Source: Erodium maritimum
Lineage: Eukaryota > Streptophyta > Magnoliopsida > Geraniales > Geraniaceae
Assembly: GCA_963921825.1 (NCBI GenBank)
Contig: OY997591.1
Location: 50,613,825-50,677,824 of the forward strand
Length of the DNA: 64,000 nucleotides
Direction of reading: 5' to 3'
Positions within the stretch are counted from its first letter, which is position 1, and every line of letters starts with the position of its first letter. The notes below the pieces were generated by a model. It was not told the DNA's origin. It did not search any database and saw only the letters and a list, made by a program, of their open reading frames with translations. The translations under genes were made by a program, and so were the position numbers. Shown in pieces: positions 1 through 10,344 of this stretch.

Positions 1-605
1 CCCACGGTACTCACGGCCACTCAAGACACACCAACAGTAACTCACGGGCTCAACAACCCCACGGCACTCACGACCACTCAAGACACCAGCAATAAAGCAA
101 CACGGGTTCAACAACCCAACGACACTCACGGCCACTCAAGACACCAGCAATAAAGCAACACGGGTTCAACAACCCAACGGCACTCACGGCCACTCAAGAC
201 ACCAGCAATAAAGCAACAAGGGTTCAACAACCCAACGGCACTCACGGCCACTCAAGACACCAGCAATAAAGCAACACGGGTTCAACAACCCAACGACACT
301 CACGGTCACTCAAGACACCAACAATAAAGCAACACGGGTTCAACAACCCAACGGCACTCACGGCCACCCAAGACACCAATACTAAAGTGGCACGGGTTCA
401 ACAACCCAACGGGCCCTCATGGCCACCCAAGACACCAACGGTAAAGTACGGGTTCACAACCCCACGGGAACTCACGGCCACCCAAAACACTAATAATAAT
501 ACCATGGGCTCTCATGGCCACCCAAACACAAAAATAATAACACGGGCTCTCATGGCCACCCAAACTCGACAATAATAACACGGGCTCTCATGGCCACCCA
601 AGACG
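1..605. repeat. 58-bp minisatellite inside LTR copy 1
   Basis: A unit of 58 bases recurs, for example with CACGGGTTCAACAACCCAAC at 101 and again at 159. About ten units are visible. The first ones are nearly identical and the later ones, from about 380, are shorter and more diverged. The array continues past the left edge of the window. A related array sits at the matching place in LTR copy 2 (6540-7060). Confidence 0.85.
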
Positions 606-2269
606 TAAATTAAACAGTCAACCTCCAGGCATGGTCATATGCCTCCAGTAATTCTAATATTACTAAGTTCTCTGCTCCTACGACACTGCTAAGTGTCACA
701 TGCTTTTCTCATAAACACTACGTTCCAGTATCATGCTTTTCTAATATTTAAATAAACCTACTCAACCCACGACACCCCGGTGTCACATGCAATTCTACTG
801 TTAACTTTCCCCAGTCAGGGCCGAGATCCGGCTACTTTTCCCTACCTCGTATATAAATCCAAAAGTGCTCGACTAAGCCTCGACGTGATACCAGTCACTC
901 GCCGAGCTTCCCTTTGCCTCGGTCCGCAGCACGATCTAAAAGAACACAATTTTTAATGCACTTTAAACTCGCAGGAATAAACTGGAATTTAATAAACTTA
1001 ACGTCCAAACGTAACCCCAACAATGTCGATCACTCCCAACCTTCCCAATTACTCGACATTGTCGATAAAGGACCCGTAAAGGCCCGATTCGCCCGACATG
1101 GCGAATCTGCCCGGGTTTTGTAAATGCCCTTCCGGGGCTCCAAAAATTCCCGTTTTTGTTTCTACGGTCTTAGAATAATTCAAGGACCCCAATGCACTTG
1201 ACGGAATCGAATTCCAACTTCCGAGTCAATTAATTAACGTTTAAAGTTTCTAAAACCCGTTAATTACAACTTTTCCAATTTAATTCCAAATTTCGATTCG
1301 GTTATGGATAAATGGTCCGGGGAACGTTTTAAACTTCCCGAACACTAAACCCGAGCACCCGAGCACGTGGGCCCCACACGGCCATAATGGGAAAATTCCC
1401 TTTTTGCCCCAAAACGTTCCTAACAAACCCCAAACCTCAACCATACATCTTTAAACCAATCTTAAACAAAACCCAACCTTAATAAAACCGTTTAAACTCA
1501 AACCCTAAAATTCAAACGTGCCAAAATGAGAAAAGATTGGGTTCTCACCGTAGGGAATGACGAGGGGAGTTTGAATCTTCAATCGTTGAGTCGATCGGTC
1601 GGTCGGATCGTCGGGAAATCACCAAAAACCCAACCTTCTTCTTCCTTTCTCTCCTTCCCTTTCTCTCTCTTCTTTTCTCTCTCTTCTCTCTCCTAAATTC
1701 TGAAATTGCCAAACATCTCACTCTCTTCCCCTTTTGTTTTGTTTTAAAAATCAAACCACACATCAAAATGACAAAAGTGCCCTTTCTTCTTCTTGTTTTT
1801 GATTTTTAAGTCAAAGGGTAATGTGGTACTTTCAACTCTCTTCCACAACTATCTTAACATGTGTCAAGTGGGTCCCACACCTTTTGGAAAATATCTTCTA
1901 GATATTTTGAAGTCAGATTCGCGAAATTCGGCTGTTTCGGGCCCCGAACGGGCACTTTTTCCCAAAAATTACGAAACTTCACGGGCTACAAGGAAACGGC
2001 TCAACTAAGACCGCTGCGACGACGGATAAGCTTTTTGGATCCAAAACGGTCCTCGAATGGATCAAAACGTCGCTCGGTTGACTTTTCCCAAATTGATCAA
2101 AAAGTTGCCCTGAGTCCCCCGGAACTCACTTTGGTCAATAACGGGGTCAACTTAAGTCCGGTATGACACTCGGGGTCATTTTAGGTTCACTTAACTGTCA
2201 GTCTTAAAAATTTTAAATTTTCTGGTTTTTCGCAGGTTTGACTGGCGTTGACCGGGAGTGGTTATTACA
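1..2269 (+). mobile_element. LTR-like unit, copy 1 (cut by the window edge)
   Basis: This is the right part of a long LTR-like repeat; its left end lies outside the window. It ends with GTGGTTATTACA, exactly as the complete copy at 5317-8822 does. The last 300 bases of the two copies can be aligned by eye with only scattered differences. It holds a 58-bp minisatellite at its left side. The TG...CA ends and 5-bp target duplications of the other copies point to an LTR of a Ty3/Gypsy element. The length and the TGTCACGCC start suggest the Tekay/Del group, which is inference. No protein domain of a retroelement is seen, so it is a fossil solo LTR or a non-autonomous unit. Confidence 0.6.
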
Positions 2270-2499
2270 CATGACATGTCCTTATCGGCGATTTTGGCGG
2301 TCTCAACCACAAGAAGATCGATATCAAGTTTTGCCTCCAGCATCATCACCTTTAAGTTCTTGTGCTTCATTATGACCTTCTCAACATTGAGAAGAATGTT
2401 GTATTTTGCGAATATGGCATCTCCCCTCTTCAGCAGCTCTTCCTTTGTTAGGAGATCGATGTTGGTGCTCTTACCCTTCTCAGTGTTGCAAGCATCCAT
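2270..2499 (-). pseudogene. Short open frame of unknown function, cut by LTR copy 1
   Basis: I do not recognise this product. On the minus strand an ATG at 2499 opens a frame of about 76 codons before the LTR boundary at 2269; the frame then runs on into the LTR and stops at 2191. The part outside the LTR is rich in Lys, Leu and Glu with heptad-like spacing and could form a coiled coil. A TATATATA box lies about 76 bases upstream of the ATG, on the right strand and at a sensible distance for a plant promoter. It may be the 5' piece of a host gene or of an older transposon gene that lost its 3' part to the LTR insertion. The tandem duplication just upstream would then be its promoter region. 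Confidence 0.3.
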
Positions 2500-2574
2500 G
2501 GTTTATAATTGGGAGAGAGTTGAGGTTTGCTAAAAGTTGATGTTGAGTTTATGTTTTGTTTGAGCAGTTTTTCT

Positions 2575-2582
2575 GTATATAT
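2575..2582 (-). promoter_or_regulatory. Possible TATA box for the 2499 open frame
   Basis: TATATATA lies 76-83 bases upstream of the minus-strand ATG at 2499, which would allow a 5' UTR of about 45-50 bases. In AT-rich plant DNA such boxes also arise by chance. Confidence 0.3.
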
Positions 2583-2586
2583 AAGC

Positions 2587-3349
2587 AAAATGTAGGGTTT
2601 AGTTGGATTGGTGGGTCCCTAAACATTTTTAATCTTTAATTGTTTCATCTGTATCTCATATGAGTATACAGTTTTTCTCGTTTGCGGATAACGATATAAT
2701 CTTTTGCGGATGACTAACAAATCGTTAGCGGATAAGCTAAAGAGGACAAATCCGTTTTTGATATTTAGTTTGCAGAATTGTTTTATGAGGATACAGTTAA
2801 TGTCGTTTGTGAATAGAGGAATCCCAATTTGCGAAAGTTGACAGAATACCAAGAAAAACATTTTCCTTCGTAACATAGGTTGAACAAAAGAGGAGCGTAC
2901 ATAGGGTGTTTTTTGAGGTTTTATTTTTTATTGTTTGAGAATATAATGGAATCTAGACCACTAAACCAAAATGTAGGGTTTAGTTGGATTGGTGGGTCCT
3001 TAAACATGTTTAATCTTTAATTGTTTCATTTGTATCTCATATGAGGATACAGTTATTCTCGTTTGCGGATAACGATATAATCTTCAGCGGATGACTAACA
3101 AATCCTTTGCGGATAAGCTAAAGAGGACAAATTCGTTTTTGATATTTAGTTTACAGAATTGGTTTATGAGGATACAGTTAATGTCTTTTGCGAATAGAGG
3201 AATCCCAGTTTGCGAAAGTTGACAGAATAGGAAGAAAAACGTTTTCCTTCGTAACATAGGTCGAAAAAAAGAGGAGCGTACATTGGGTGTTTTTTGAGGT
3301 TTTATTTTTTATTGTTTGAGAATATAATGGAATCTAGACCAACTAAACC
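2587..3349. repeat. Tandem duplication of a 381-bp segment
   Basis: Two head-to-tail copies, 2587-2967 and 2968-3349, start with AAAATGTAGGGTTTAGTTGG and match along nearly their whole length, with a 1-base difference in period and a few substitutions. A third copy starts at 3350 but diverges after a few bases. Both copies contain repeated TTTGCGGATA-like words that also occur at 3380-3430 and 3900-4020. Confidence 0.85.
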
Positions 3350-3810
3350 AAAATGAAATCTTTTTGCTGATATTGATATATCCGTTTGCGGATAAAGAAC
3401 AAATTGTTTGCAGTTACACTAAAGAGGTCAAATGATAGGCAAGGAAAGCAGACAGATTTTTTTTTATTATACTGCTATTATTTTTTGCATATATAGAAGA
3501 ATTTTTTTGAGGATCATAATTTTTTAATTTTTTTCCCGTTTAAAACGACAAGCATTGTGTTTATCAGTTTTTATTTAAGACAATGTGGTTTAAATTAAAA
3601 TCTCAGAAGAACAGGCTTAGATTGCGGATATAATTATTCTATTTTGCGAGAGAATCTGGGCCGCGCGCGTAATTAAAAATAGTAAATTCCATTTTTTCCC
3701 CTGAGAAGAGGCGCGTGGCCCAGAATTGGTTCCAATTCGCGCGCTTAGCTCTGAGCCGTAGATCGCGCGCGCTGCTGATAGATAGACAGTCCTGATGTAG
3801 TTCGCAGGTT

Positions 3811-3812
<2 letters not shown>

Positions 3813-3844
<32 letters not shown>
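3813..3844. repeat. (AT)n microsatellite next to a palindrome
   Basis: About 16 AT dinucleotides. On both sides are inverted GGTTCGCA / TGCGAACC words, at about 3800 and 3860-3895. The layout (AT run, AGGGAAG, then repeated TGCGAACC) resembles the 5' end of some plant Helitron-like repeats, but no matching Helitron 3' end was recognised. Confidence 0.6.
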
Positions 3845-3847
<3 letters not shown>

Positions 3848-5104
3848 AAGCAATCAGGTGCGAACCTCCCTTACGGTGCGAACCTGCGAACCTCAAATCT
3901 GGTTTGCGGATATAGCGAACATGGTTTGCGGAAATAAGCATCCCAGTTTGCGGAAAAAAAAGTTTGAAAAAACAGCATTTTTATGTTGAGAAAATATATG
4001 GTTTGCGAAAATAGTGTATCTGGTTTAAATATATATATATATATATTTACTTACTAAATCACTTCAGTTTTATTTAAAAAAAATATTTAAAAAATCACTA
4101 AGGGCGTTTTCGTCATTTTAGAAAAAAGTTAACAGAAAAATGGTCTATTTGTCATATAACTAAACATCGGGGTAGGTATCAGTTAAAAAAAGTTAGGGAT
4201 AGGTATCAGATAAACGTGATAAGTTAAGGGTAGGTATTTGTAATTTATCCTTATATAAATATAAACAATGTAGCGCACATGACAAAATTAAGGGAAAATT
4301 TCATTTTACCACCCTGGCAAACATTTAATTTCAGTTTGATACCCTTGCATAATTTTTTATCAGTTTCATACCCTAACCAAACTTTTAATTTCACTTTCAT
4401 ACCTAGCCGGGTAAAATGTCCAAAATACCCCTAACTATTACTCAAGTTTTCAAACTCATGTCATTGGTTCAGAATTTGAAAATAAGTGAAATGACAATAA
4501 TACTCTTCATTATTAGGGTGTTAAAATGAAATTTTCACTACTTTAAAATAAAATCAGTTTTTTTTATAAATTCAATTTTTATTTAAGAAAATTATTTTTA
4601 TTTTCAAAAATTCAGATTTTAATTTTAAAAATACATAAAAAAATCAGATTTTATTTTTAAAAATTCAGTTTTTATGAAAAAATTACATTTTTTATAAATA
4701 AATCATTTTTTTATTTTTAATTCATATCTTTATTAAATTCCATTTCATTTTTACTTTTTTTCAATTGAATACCTTTTCTTCAACCTCAGACCCCCTGCCA
4801 CGAGCTCATTTTTTTTTCAATTTAGTACCCTTCTTCAACCTCTATACACAACATACACACGACTTTGTTCTTACATGGATTTTCAACATAATTTGATGTT
4901 TCCAAACCTGCATCTGTTCATTTCCTTCTTCTTCATGACCATTTTCTGAGTTTTTTCCCAAACCCATACTAGAATTGAGTTTTTTTTTTCAATTTCATTT
5001 TCCAGATCTAACGAATCCAAAACAAAAAAATCAGAATAATACACATCAATGTTTGGGAAAACAATCGGCTTGGACTACCAGACCGTAGATCTGGTTTCGC
5101 ATCC

Positions 5105-5316
5105 ATGAAAGCAGCATCAAAGCCGTCGTTGATGAACCAGGTTACCTCGCCCTGGTGGAGGAGCTTCTGCACGGCGCCAGTGGCCGTGGATCCGAGCTCC
5201 TGCACGGCACCAGATCTGGCTGGAGCAGATGACCTCGCCGGAGCTGGAGTTGGAGCTGTGATTGCCGGAGACGAAGACGACCTCGCCGAAGCTGGAGCTG
5301 TGCTTGCCGGAGACAA
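5105..5316. other. GC-rich gene-like filler of the Mutator element, left half
   Basis: Between the AT-rich arms lies a segment of coding-like composition with a repeated word close to GACCTCGCCGGAGCTGGAG. It continues at 8823-8960 on the other side of the LTR insertion; removing 5317-8827 (the LTR and one copy of GACAA) rejoins the repeat. On the minus strand it reads like the 5' end of a plant transcript, with CCCTAGCCTCC near 8970. This looks like a host gene fragment caught by the element (Pack-MULE style), but I cannot name the source gene. Confidence 0.45.
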
Positions 5317-5975
5317 TGTCACGCCCCAATTTCAGTAAACCGAACTCGGGACGCGAACATTTAAAATCATAAAACACTTGAAACCTTTTTTGAATAAACA
5401 CTTTGAAATTACCATTTAATTAATCAAAATAATATTTACAACTAAAAAAAATACGTCCCAACAAGTGGACAAAAGTATGGTATACGTCGCTAGACTCAAA
5501 ATAAACCCAGAATCCCGCTCCAAGCTCTTCAGGCTTCAGAAGCTCACCTAGTCCAACCTGCGACCGGTACCTGCAGGAAAAGCAGCTAGGGGTGAGCGTT
5601 CGCTCACCACCATAGATAACGGACTGACTACGGCATAATTAGCAGGCAATGCCGGTAACACCAACAACCAACTCAACACCGGGGAACACTATCTCCAACC
5701 CAAGTACTCCGACTGAACACACACCCACTGTCACCTTCCGTGACCAACTCAACACTCTGACCCATAAAGTACACCCGACACAACGATCACGACCTCTTCC
5801 AAGGACTCAAAAGACCACCACGCAACACCCAAGATCACAAAGGATCGCACACCAAACAAGATCACAAAGGATCGCATACCAGCTGCTCAGTAACCTCCCT
5901 CACCAGACTCAACCTCAAACTCGTAAAGTAAACCCGACACAACCATTTATGACCTCCTCCAAAGACACGAACATG

Positions 5976-6480
5976 GATCAGGCTAGCCAAACAATGCTCA
6001 TAACCTGCCGAGACTCGAACACGGATCAGGCCAGCCAAAGAATGATCGTAACCTGTCGAGACCCGGTCACGGATCAGGCTAGCCAAAGAATGCTCATAAC
6101 CTTTCGAGATCCGGACACGGAACAAGCTAGCCAAAGAATGCTCATAACCTGTCGAGACTCGAATTTGGTCAGGCCAGCCAAAGAATGCTCGTAACCTGCC
6201 AAAATCCACACCACTCCCCGAAAAAGACTCGAACACGGATCAGGCTAGCCAAAGAATGCTCACAACCTGCCGAGACTGGAACACGGATCAGGCCATCCAA
6301 AGAATGGTCGTAACCTGCCGAGACCCGGTCACGGATCAGGCTAGCCAAAGAATGCTCATAACCTTTCGAGATCCGGACACGGAACAAGCTAGCCAAAGAA
6401 TGCTCATAACCTGTCGAGACTCGAATTTGGTCAGGCCAGCCAAAGAATGCTCGTAACCTGCCAAAATCCACACCACTCCT
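5976..6480. repeat. 48-bp minisatellite with higher-order repeat
   Basis: The unit begins GATCAGGCTAGCCAAAGAAT and repeats every 48 bases (5976, 6024, 6072 and on). The block is itself duplicated with a period of about 262 bases: CTTTCGAGATCCGGACACGG occurs at 6101 and 6363. It lies inside LTR copy 2. The long open frames across it are a by-product of a period divisible by three. Confidence 0.85.
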
Positions 6481-6539
6481 CGACACGACATCGGGTTACT
6501 AACCCCGGGCAAACACAATCACAATCACACGCAAAGTTC

Positions 6540-7060
6540 AACAAGCAGCAACAACGCAGGTTCAACACTCCACAGGCACTCATGGCCACCCAAGACACCA
6601 ACAGTAAAACACGGACTCAACAACCCACGGGCACTCACGGCCTCCCAAGACACACCAACCATAACTCACGGGCTCAACAACCCCACGGGCACTCACGGCC
6701 ACCCAAGACACACCAACGGTAACTCACTGGCTCAACAACCCCACGGGCACTCATGGCCACCCAAGACTCCAACAGTAACTCACGGGCTCAACAACCCCAC
6801 GGGCACTCATGGCCACCCAAGACTCCAACAGTAAAGACACGGGTTCAACAACCCTACGACACTCGTGGCCACCCAAAACACCAAAGGTAAAGACATGGGT
6901 TCGACAACCCTACGGGCACTCATGGCCACCCAAAACACCAACAGTAAAGTACGGGCTCTCATGGCCACCCAAAACACAAATAATAACACGGGCTCTCATG
7001 GCCACCCAAGACTCAATAATAATAGCACGGGCTCTCAAGGCCACCCAAGACACCAAATAA
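6540..7060. repeat. Second minisatellite of LTR copy 2, related to the 1-605 array
   Basis: Degenerate units built on GGGCTCAACAACCCCACGGG and CACTCATGGCCACCCAAGAC. They shorten towards the right end to units made of the GGGCTCTCATGGCCACCCAA word. The same progression is seen in copy 1, so the array existed in the common ancestor of both copies. Confidence 0.8.
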
Positions 7061-8822
7061 ACAATCAACCTCCGGCATAACCAATGCCTCCAACAGTCCT
7101 AATATCAACAGTTTCTCAATCAACCTCCGGGCATGATCATATGCCTCCAATACTCCTAATATCGATAAGTTCACAATCAACCTCCGGGCATGGTCATATG
7201 CCTCCAGTAATTCTAGTATCGCTAAGTTCACTGCTCCTATGACACTACTAAGTGTCACATATTGTGCTAATAATTGCTACGCTCCCGTATCATGCCTTTC
7301 TAATATTCGATAACCTAATTAACCCACGACACCCCGGTGTCACATGCAATTCTACTGTTAACTTTCCCTAGTCAGGGCCGAGATCCGGCTACTTTTCCCT
7401 ACCTCGTGCGTGTTCTCCAAAAGACAACCAACAAGCTCTGGCGTGATCTCAGTCACTCGCCTAGCTTTCCTTTCCCTCGGTCTGCAACATGATCTAAAAG
7501 AACACAATTTCAAACGCTTTTAAGCTTACAGGAATAATGCTGAATTTTAATAAACCTGACGCCCAAAAGTAACCCCGACAATGTCGATCAGTCCCAAACT
7601 ATCCAATTACTCGACATTGTCGATATTGGACTCGGAAAGGCCCAATTCGCCCGACGTGGCGAATCTGCCCGGGTTTTGGAAACGCCCTTCCGGGGCTCCA
7701 AAAATTCCCGTTTACGTTTCTACGGTCTTAGAATAATTCAAGGGCCCTAATGCACTTGACGGAATCGAATTCCGACTTCCGAGTCAATTAATTAACATTT
7801 AAAGTTTCTAAAACCCGTTAATTACAACTTTTCCAATTTAATTCCAAATTTCGATTCGGTTAAGGATAAATGGTCCGGTGAACGTTCTAAACCACCCGAA
7901 CACGAAAACCCGTGACCCGAGCACGTGGGCCCCACACGGCCACGATGGCAAAATTCCCTTTTTGCCCCAAAACGTTCCTAACGAACCCCAAACCTCAACC
8001 ATTCAATCTTTAAACCAACTCTAACCAAAACCCAACCATAATCAAACCGTTTAAACTTAAACCTTAAATTTCAAACGTACCAAAACGAAAATCGGTTAGG
8101 TGCTCACCGTAGAGAATGACGACGGGATGACGAATCTTCAATCGTTGAGTCGATCGGTCGGTCGGATCGTCGGGAAATCACCAAATTCCCCTTTTCTTTC
8201 CTTTTCTCTCCTTCCCTTTCTCTCTCTTCTTTCTCTCTCCATTTCTCATTTTTTGAACAATTGCCGAACACACTTCCAACCTTCATCTTTATTTTGTTTT
8301 AAAAAAATCAAACTAACTCTCTTAATACAACTACCACACATTCTTCTTTTTGCTTTGTTCAATGTTACCTAACACCACCACATTGGTGACATGTGGAAAA
8401 GTGGGTCCCACACTTTTTGGAAAATATCTCCTAGATATTTTCCAATCAGATTCGCAAAATTCGGTCGTCTCGGGCCCCGAACGGGCATTTTTTCCAAGAA
8501 ATTACAAAACTTCACGGGCTACAAGGAAACGGCTCAACTAAGACCGCTACGACGACGGCTAAGCTTTTTGGATCCAAAACGGTCCTCGAATGGACCAAAA
8601 CGTCGCTCGGTTGACTTTTCCAGCGAAAAGTCAACATTTTCCAAACTGATCAGAAAGTTGCCCTGTGTCCCCCGGAACTCACTTTGGTCAATAACGGTGT
8701 CAACTTAAGTCCGGTATGACCCTCGGGGTCCAATTCCGGTTCAATTCAGTGTCTGCTCAAAATTTTTAAATTTTCCCGTTTTTCGCAGGTTTGACTGGCG
8801 TTGACCGGGAGTGGTTATTACA

Positions 8823-8960
8823 GACAAAGATGACCTGCTGGAGCAGATGACCTCGCCGGAGCTGGAGCAGGAGATGTGCTTGCCGGAGACGAAGACGACC
8901 TCGCCGGAGCAGGAGTTGTGCTTGCCGAAGACAAAGACAACCTCGCCGGAGGCTAGGTGA
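8823..8960. other. GC-rich gene-like filler of the Mutator element, right half
   Basis: Continuation of the segment at 5105-5316 after the LTR insertion, with the same CTCGCCGGAGCTGGAG words. It is followed by the AT-rich right arm. Confidence 0.4.
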
Positions 8961-9817
8961 AGAAGAGACGGGGAGGCTAGGGTTGTGTGCGTGAAATTGT
9001 GTTGTGAGATTAAAATGAAATCAGATGCAGATGGAAGGGTATAAAATTGAAAAAAATATATATATGAATTAAAACAATTTTTTTACAAAAACAATAAAAT
9101 ATTTTAAAAGAATTGATTTTTATGTATTTTTTAAATTAAAATTTGAATTTTTTAAAATAAAAATAATTTTCTTAAATAAAAACTGAATTTATAAAAATAA
9201 AAACTGAATTTTTTAAAATAAAAACTGAATTTTTTAAAATAAAAATAAATTTTCATAAAGAAAAACTAAATTTATAAAAAATAAACCGAATTTTCAAAAA
9301 AAAATCATAAATAAAAACTGAATTTTTAAAAATAAAATCTGATTTTTTTGTATTTTTAAAATTAAAATCTGAATTTTTGAAAATAAAAATAATTTTCTTA
9401 AATAAAAATTGAATTTATAAAAATAATGATTTTATTTTAAAAGTAGTGAAATTTTCATTTTAACACCCTAACAATGAAGGGTATTATTGTCATTTCACTT
9501 ATTTTCAAATTCTGAACCAATGGCATGAGTTTGAAAATTTGAGTAATAGTTAGGGGTATTTTGGACATTTTACCTGGCTAGGTATGAAAGTGAAATTAAA
9601 AGTTTGGTTGGGGTATGAAACTGATAAAATTTTATGCTAGAGTATCAAACTGAAATTAAATGTTTGCCATGGTGGTAAAATGAAATTTTCCCTAAAATTA
9701 ACTTGCTATAAATAATTAGTTGACAATAGGTACTAGGTACGTTGATAACAGAAGTTACTTAATTTAAGAAAAACTTAAATAGCGTATATATATATTGTAA
9801 ACATTCATATATCACAA

Positions 9818-10005
9818 AAGCTCCTTAGTTGAGTTGGTAAAAGGCACAACCTTTATGCACTGAGGTCAGAGGTTCGAACCTCATGGCACACAACATTTGT
9901 GTGCGCGGGTCGGGCAGTTACGTGGCGGGTCTTGGCATGTAACGTGGTGTCGGGTCGGGCAGTTCTTGTTAGACAGGTTTTTATTTATTAATCTATTATT
10001 ACACT
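9818..10005 (+). mobile_element. tRNA-derived SINE
   Basis: The first 75 bases resemble a tRNA gene: an A-box-like TAGTTGAGTTGG near 9830 and a perfect B box GGTTCGAAC near 9872, spaced as in RNA polymerase III promoters. The body after the tRNA part is GC-richer (GGGTCGGGCAG twice) and ends in a T-rich stretch. The tRNA part does not fold into a proper cloverleaf, so this is not a functional tRNA. Such heads are typical of plant SINEs. The exact right end is uncertain. Confidence 0.55.
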
Positions 10006-10020
10006 TGGGCAACGGATACA

Positions 10021-10255
10021 CTTGGCTGACGGATTGGATCCATGGCTAGAGTGAAAACCTTGGCTGACGGATTGGATCCGTGGCTAAAGTGAAAACCTTG
10101 GCTGACGGATTGGATATGTGGCTAAAGTGACAATCTTGGCTAACAGATTGGATCTGTGGCTAAAGTTCTTACCCTACCGACGGATGCATCCGTCAGTTAA
10201 GAACTTGGCCGACGGATACGTCCTCTTAGGCAACAGATCCAATCCGTCAGCCAAG
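10021..10255. repeat. 38-bp tandem array with a fold-back end
   Basis: CTTGGCTGACGGATTGGATC occurs at 10021, 10059 and 10097 and, with changes, at 10135, a strict 38-base period. At 10236-10255 the exact reverse complement of this 20-mer appears. A transcript through the region could form a hairpin whose right arm can pair with any of the left copies. Confidence 0.8.
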
Positions 10256-10344
10256 TACTTATCTGCAGTAATGTCTGTTTTTCAACTATTTCACGAACCA
10301 CTTTATTTATGCTTGGTTTTATCCATCTCACCTCATGTAAGACT

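Larger units (their letters stand above)
5317..8822 (+). mobile_element. LTR-like unit, copy 2 (3.5 kb, complete ends)
   Basis: It starts TGTCACGCCCC and ends GGTTATTACA, and is flanked by a perfect 5-bp duplication GACAA (5312-5316 and 8823-8827). TG...CA ends plus a 5-bp duplication are LTR features. I find no second LTR, primer site or retroelement domain inside, so the best reading is a very long solo LTR of a Ty3/Gypsy element (Tekay/Del-like by size and end sequence, inferred) or a non-autonomous relative. It carries two unrelated minisatellites, at 5976-6480 and 6540-7060. It is inserted in the Mutator-like element and so is younger than it. Confidence 0.7.
4292..9692. mobile_element. 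Mutator-like element 1, 5.4 kb, with long terminal inverted repeats
   Basis: The left end GGGAAAATTTCATTTTACCA is mirrored by GGTAAAATGAAATTTTCCC at the right end. The inverted similarity runs for roughly 450 bases inward (about 4292-4760 and 9230-9692), although both arms are AT-rich and the right one has internal duplications. The flanks are CAAAATTAA at 4283-4291 and TAAAATTAA at 9693-9701, a 9-bp target duplication with one mismatch, which is the Mutator hallmark. No MURA transposase is visible, so it is non-autonomous. The middle holds a GC-rich gene-like segment split by LTR copy 2. A 1.8-kb relative lies at 54956-56731. Confidence 0.8.

Noticed and set aside
1-605. CRISPR-like array
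   Set aside because: The repeats are head to tail without unique spacers; this is a minisatellite in a plant LTR.
5649-6194. 181-codon plus-strand open frame
   Set aside because: It runs over the 48-bp minisatellite, whose period is divisible by three, so the open frame is a by-product of the repeat.
7013-7258. Small open frames in the 7.0-7.3 kb region
   Set aside because: They run over degenerate tandem units (CAACCTCCGGGCATGGTCAT) of the LTR-like unit.
9818-9895. tRNA gene
   Set aside because: A and B boxes are present but no proper cloverleaf or anticodon arm forms; it fits the head of a SINE.
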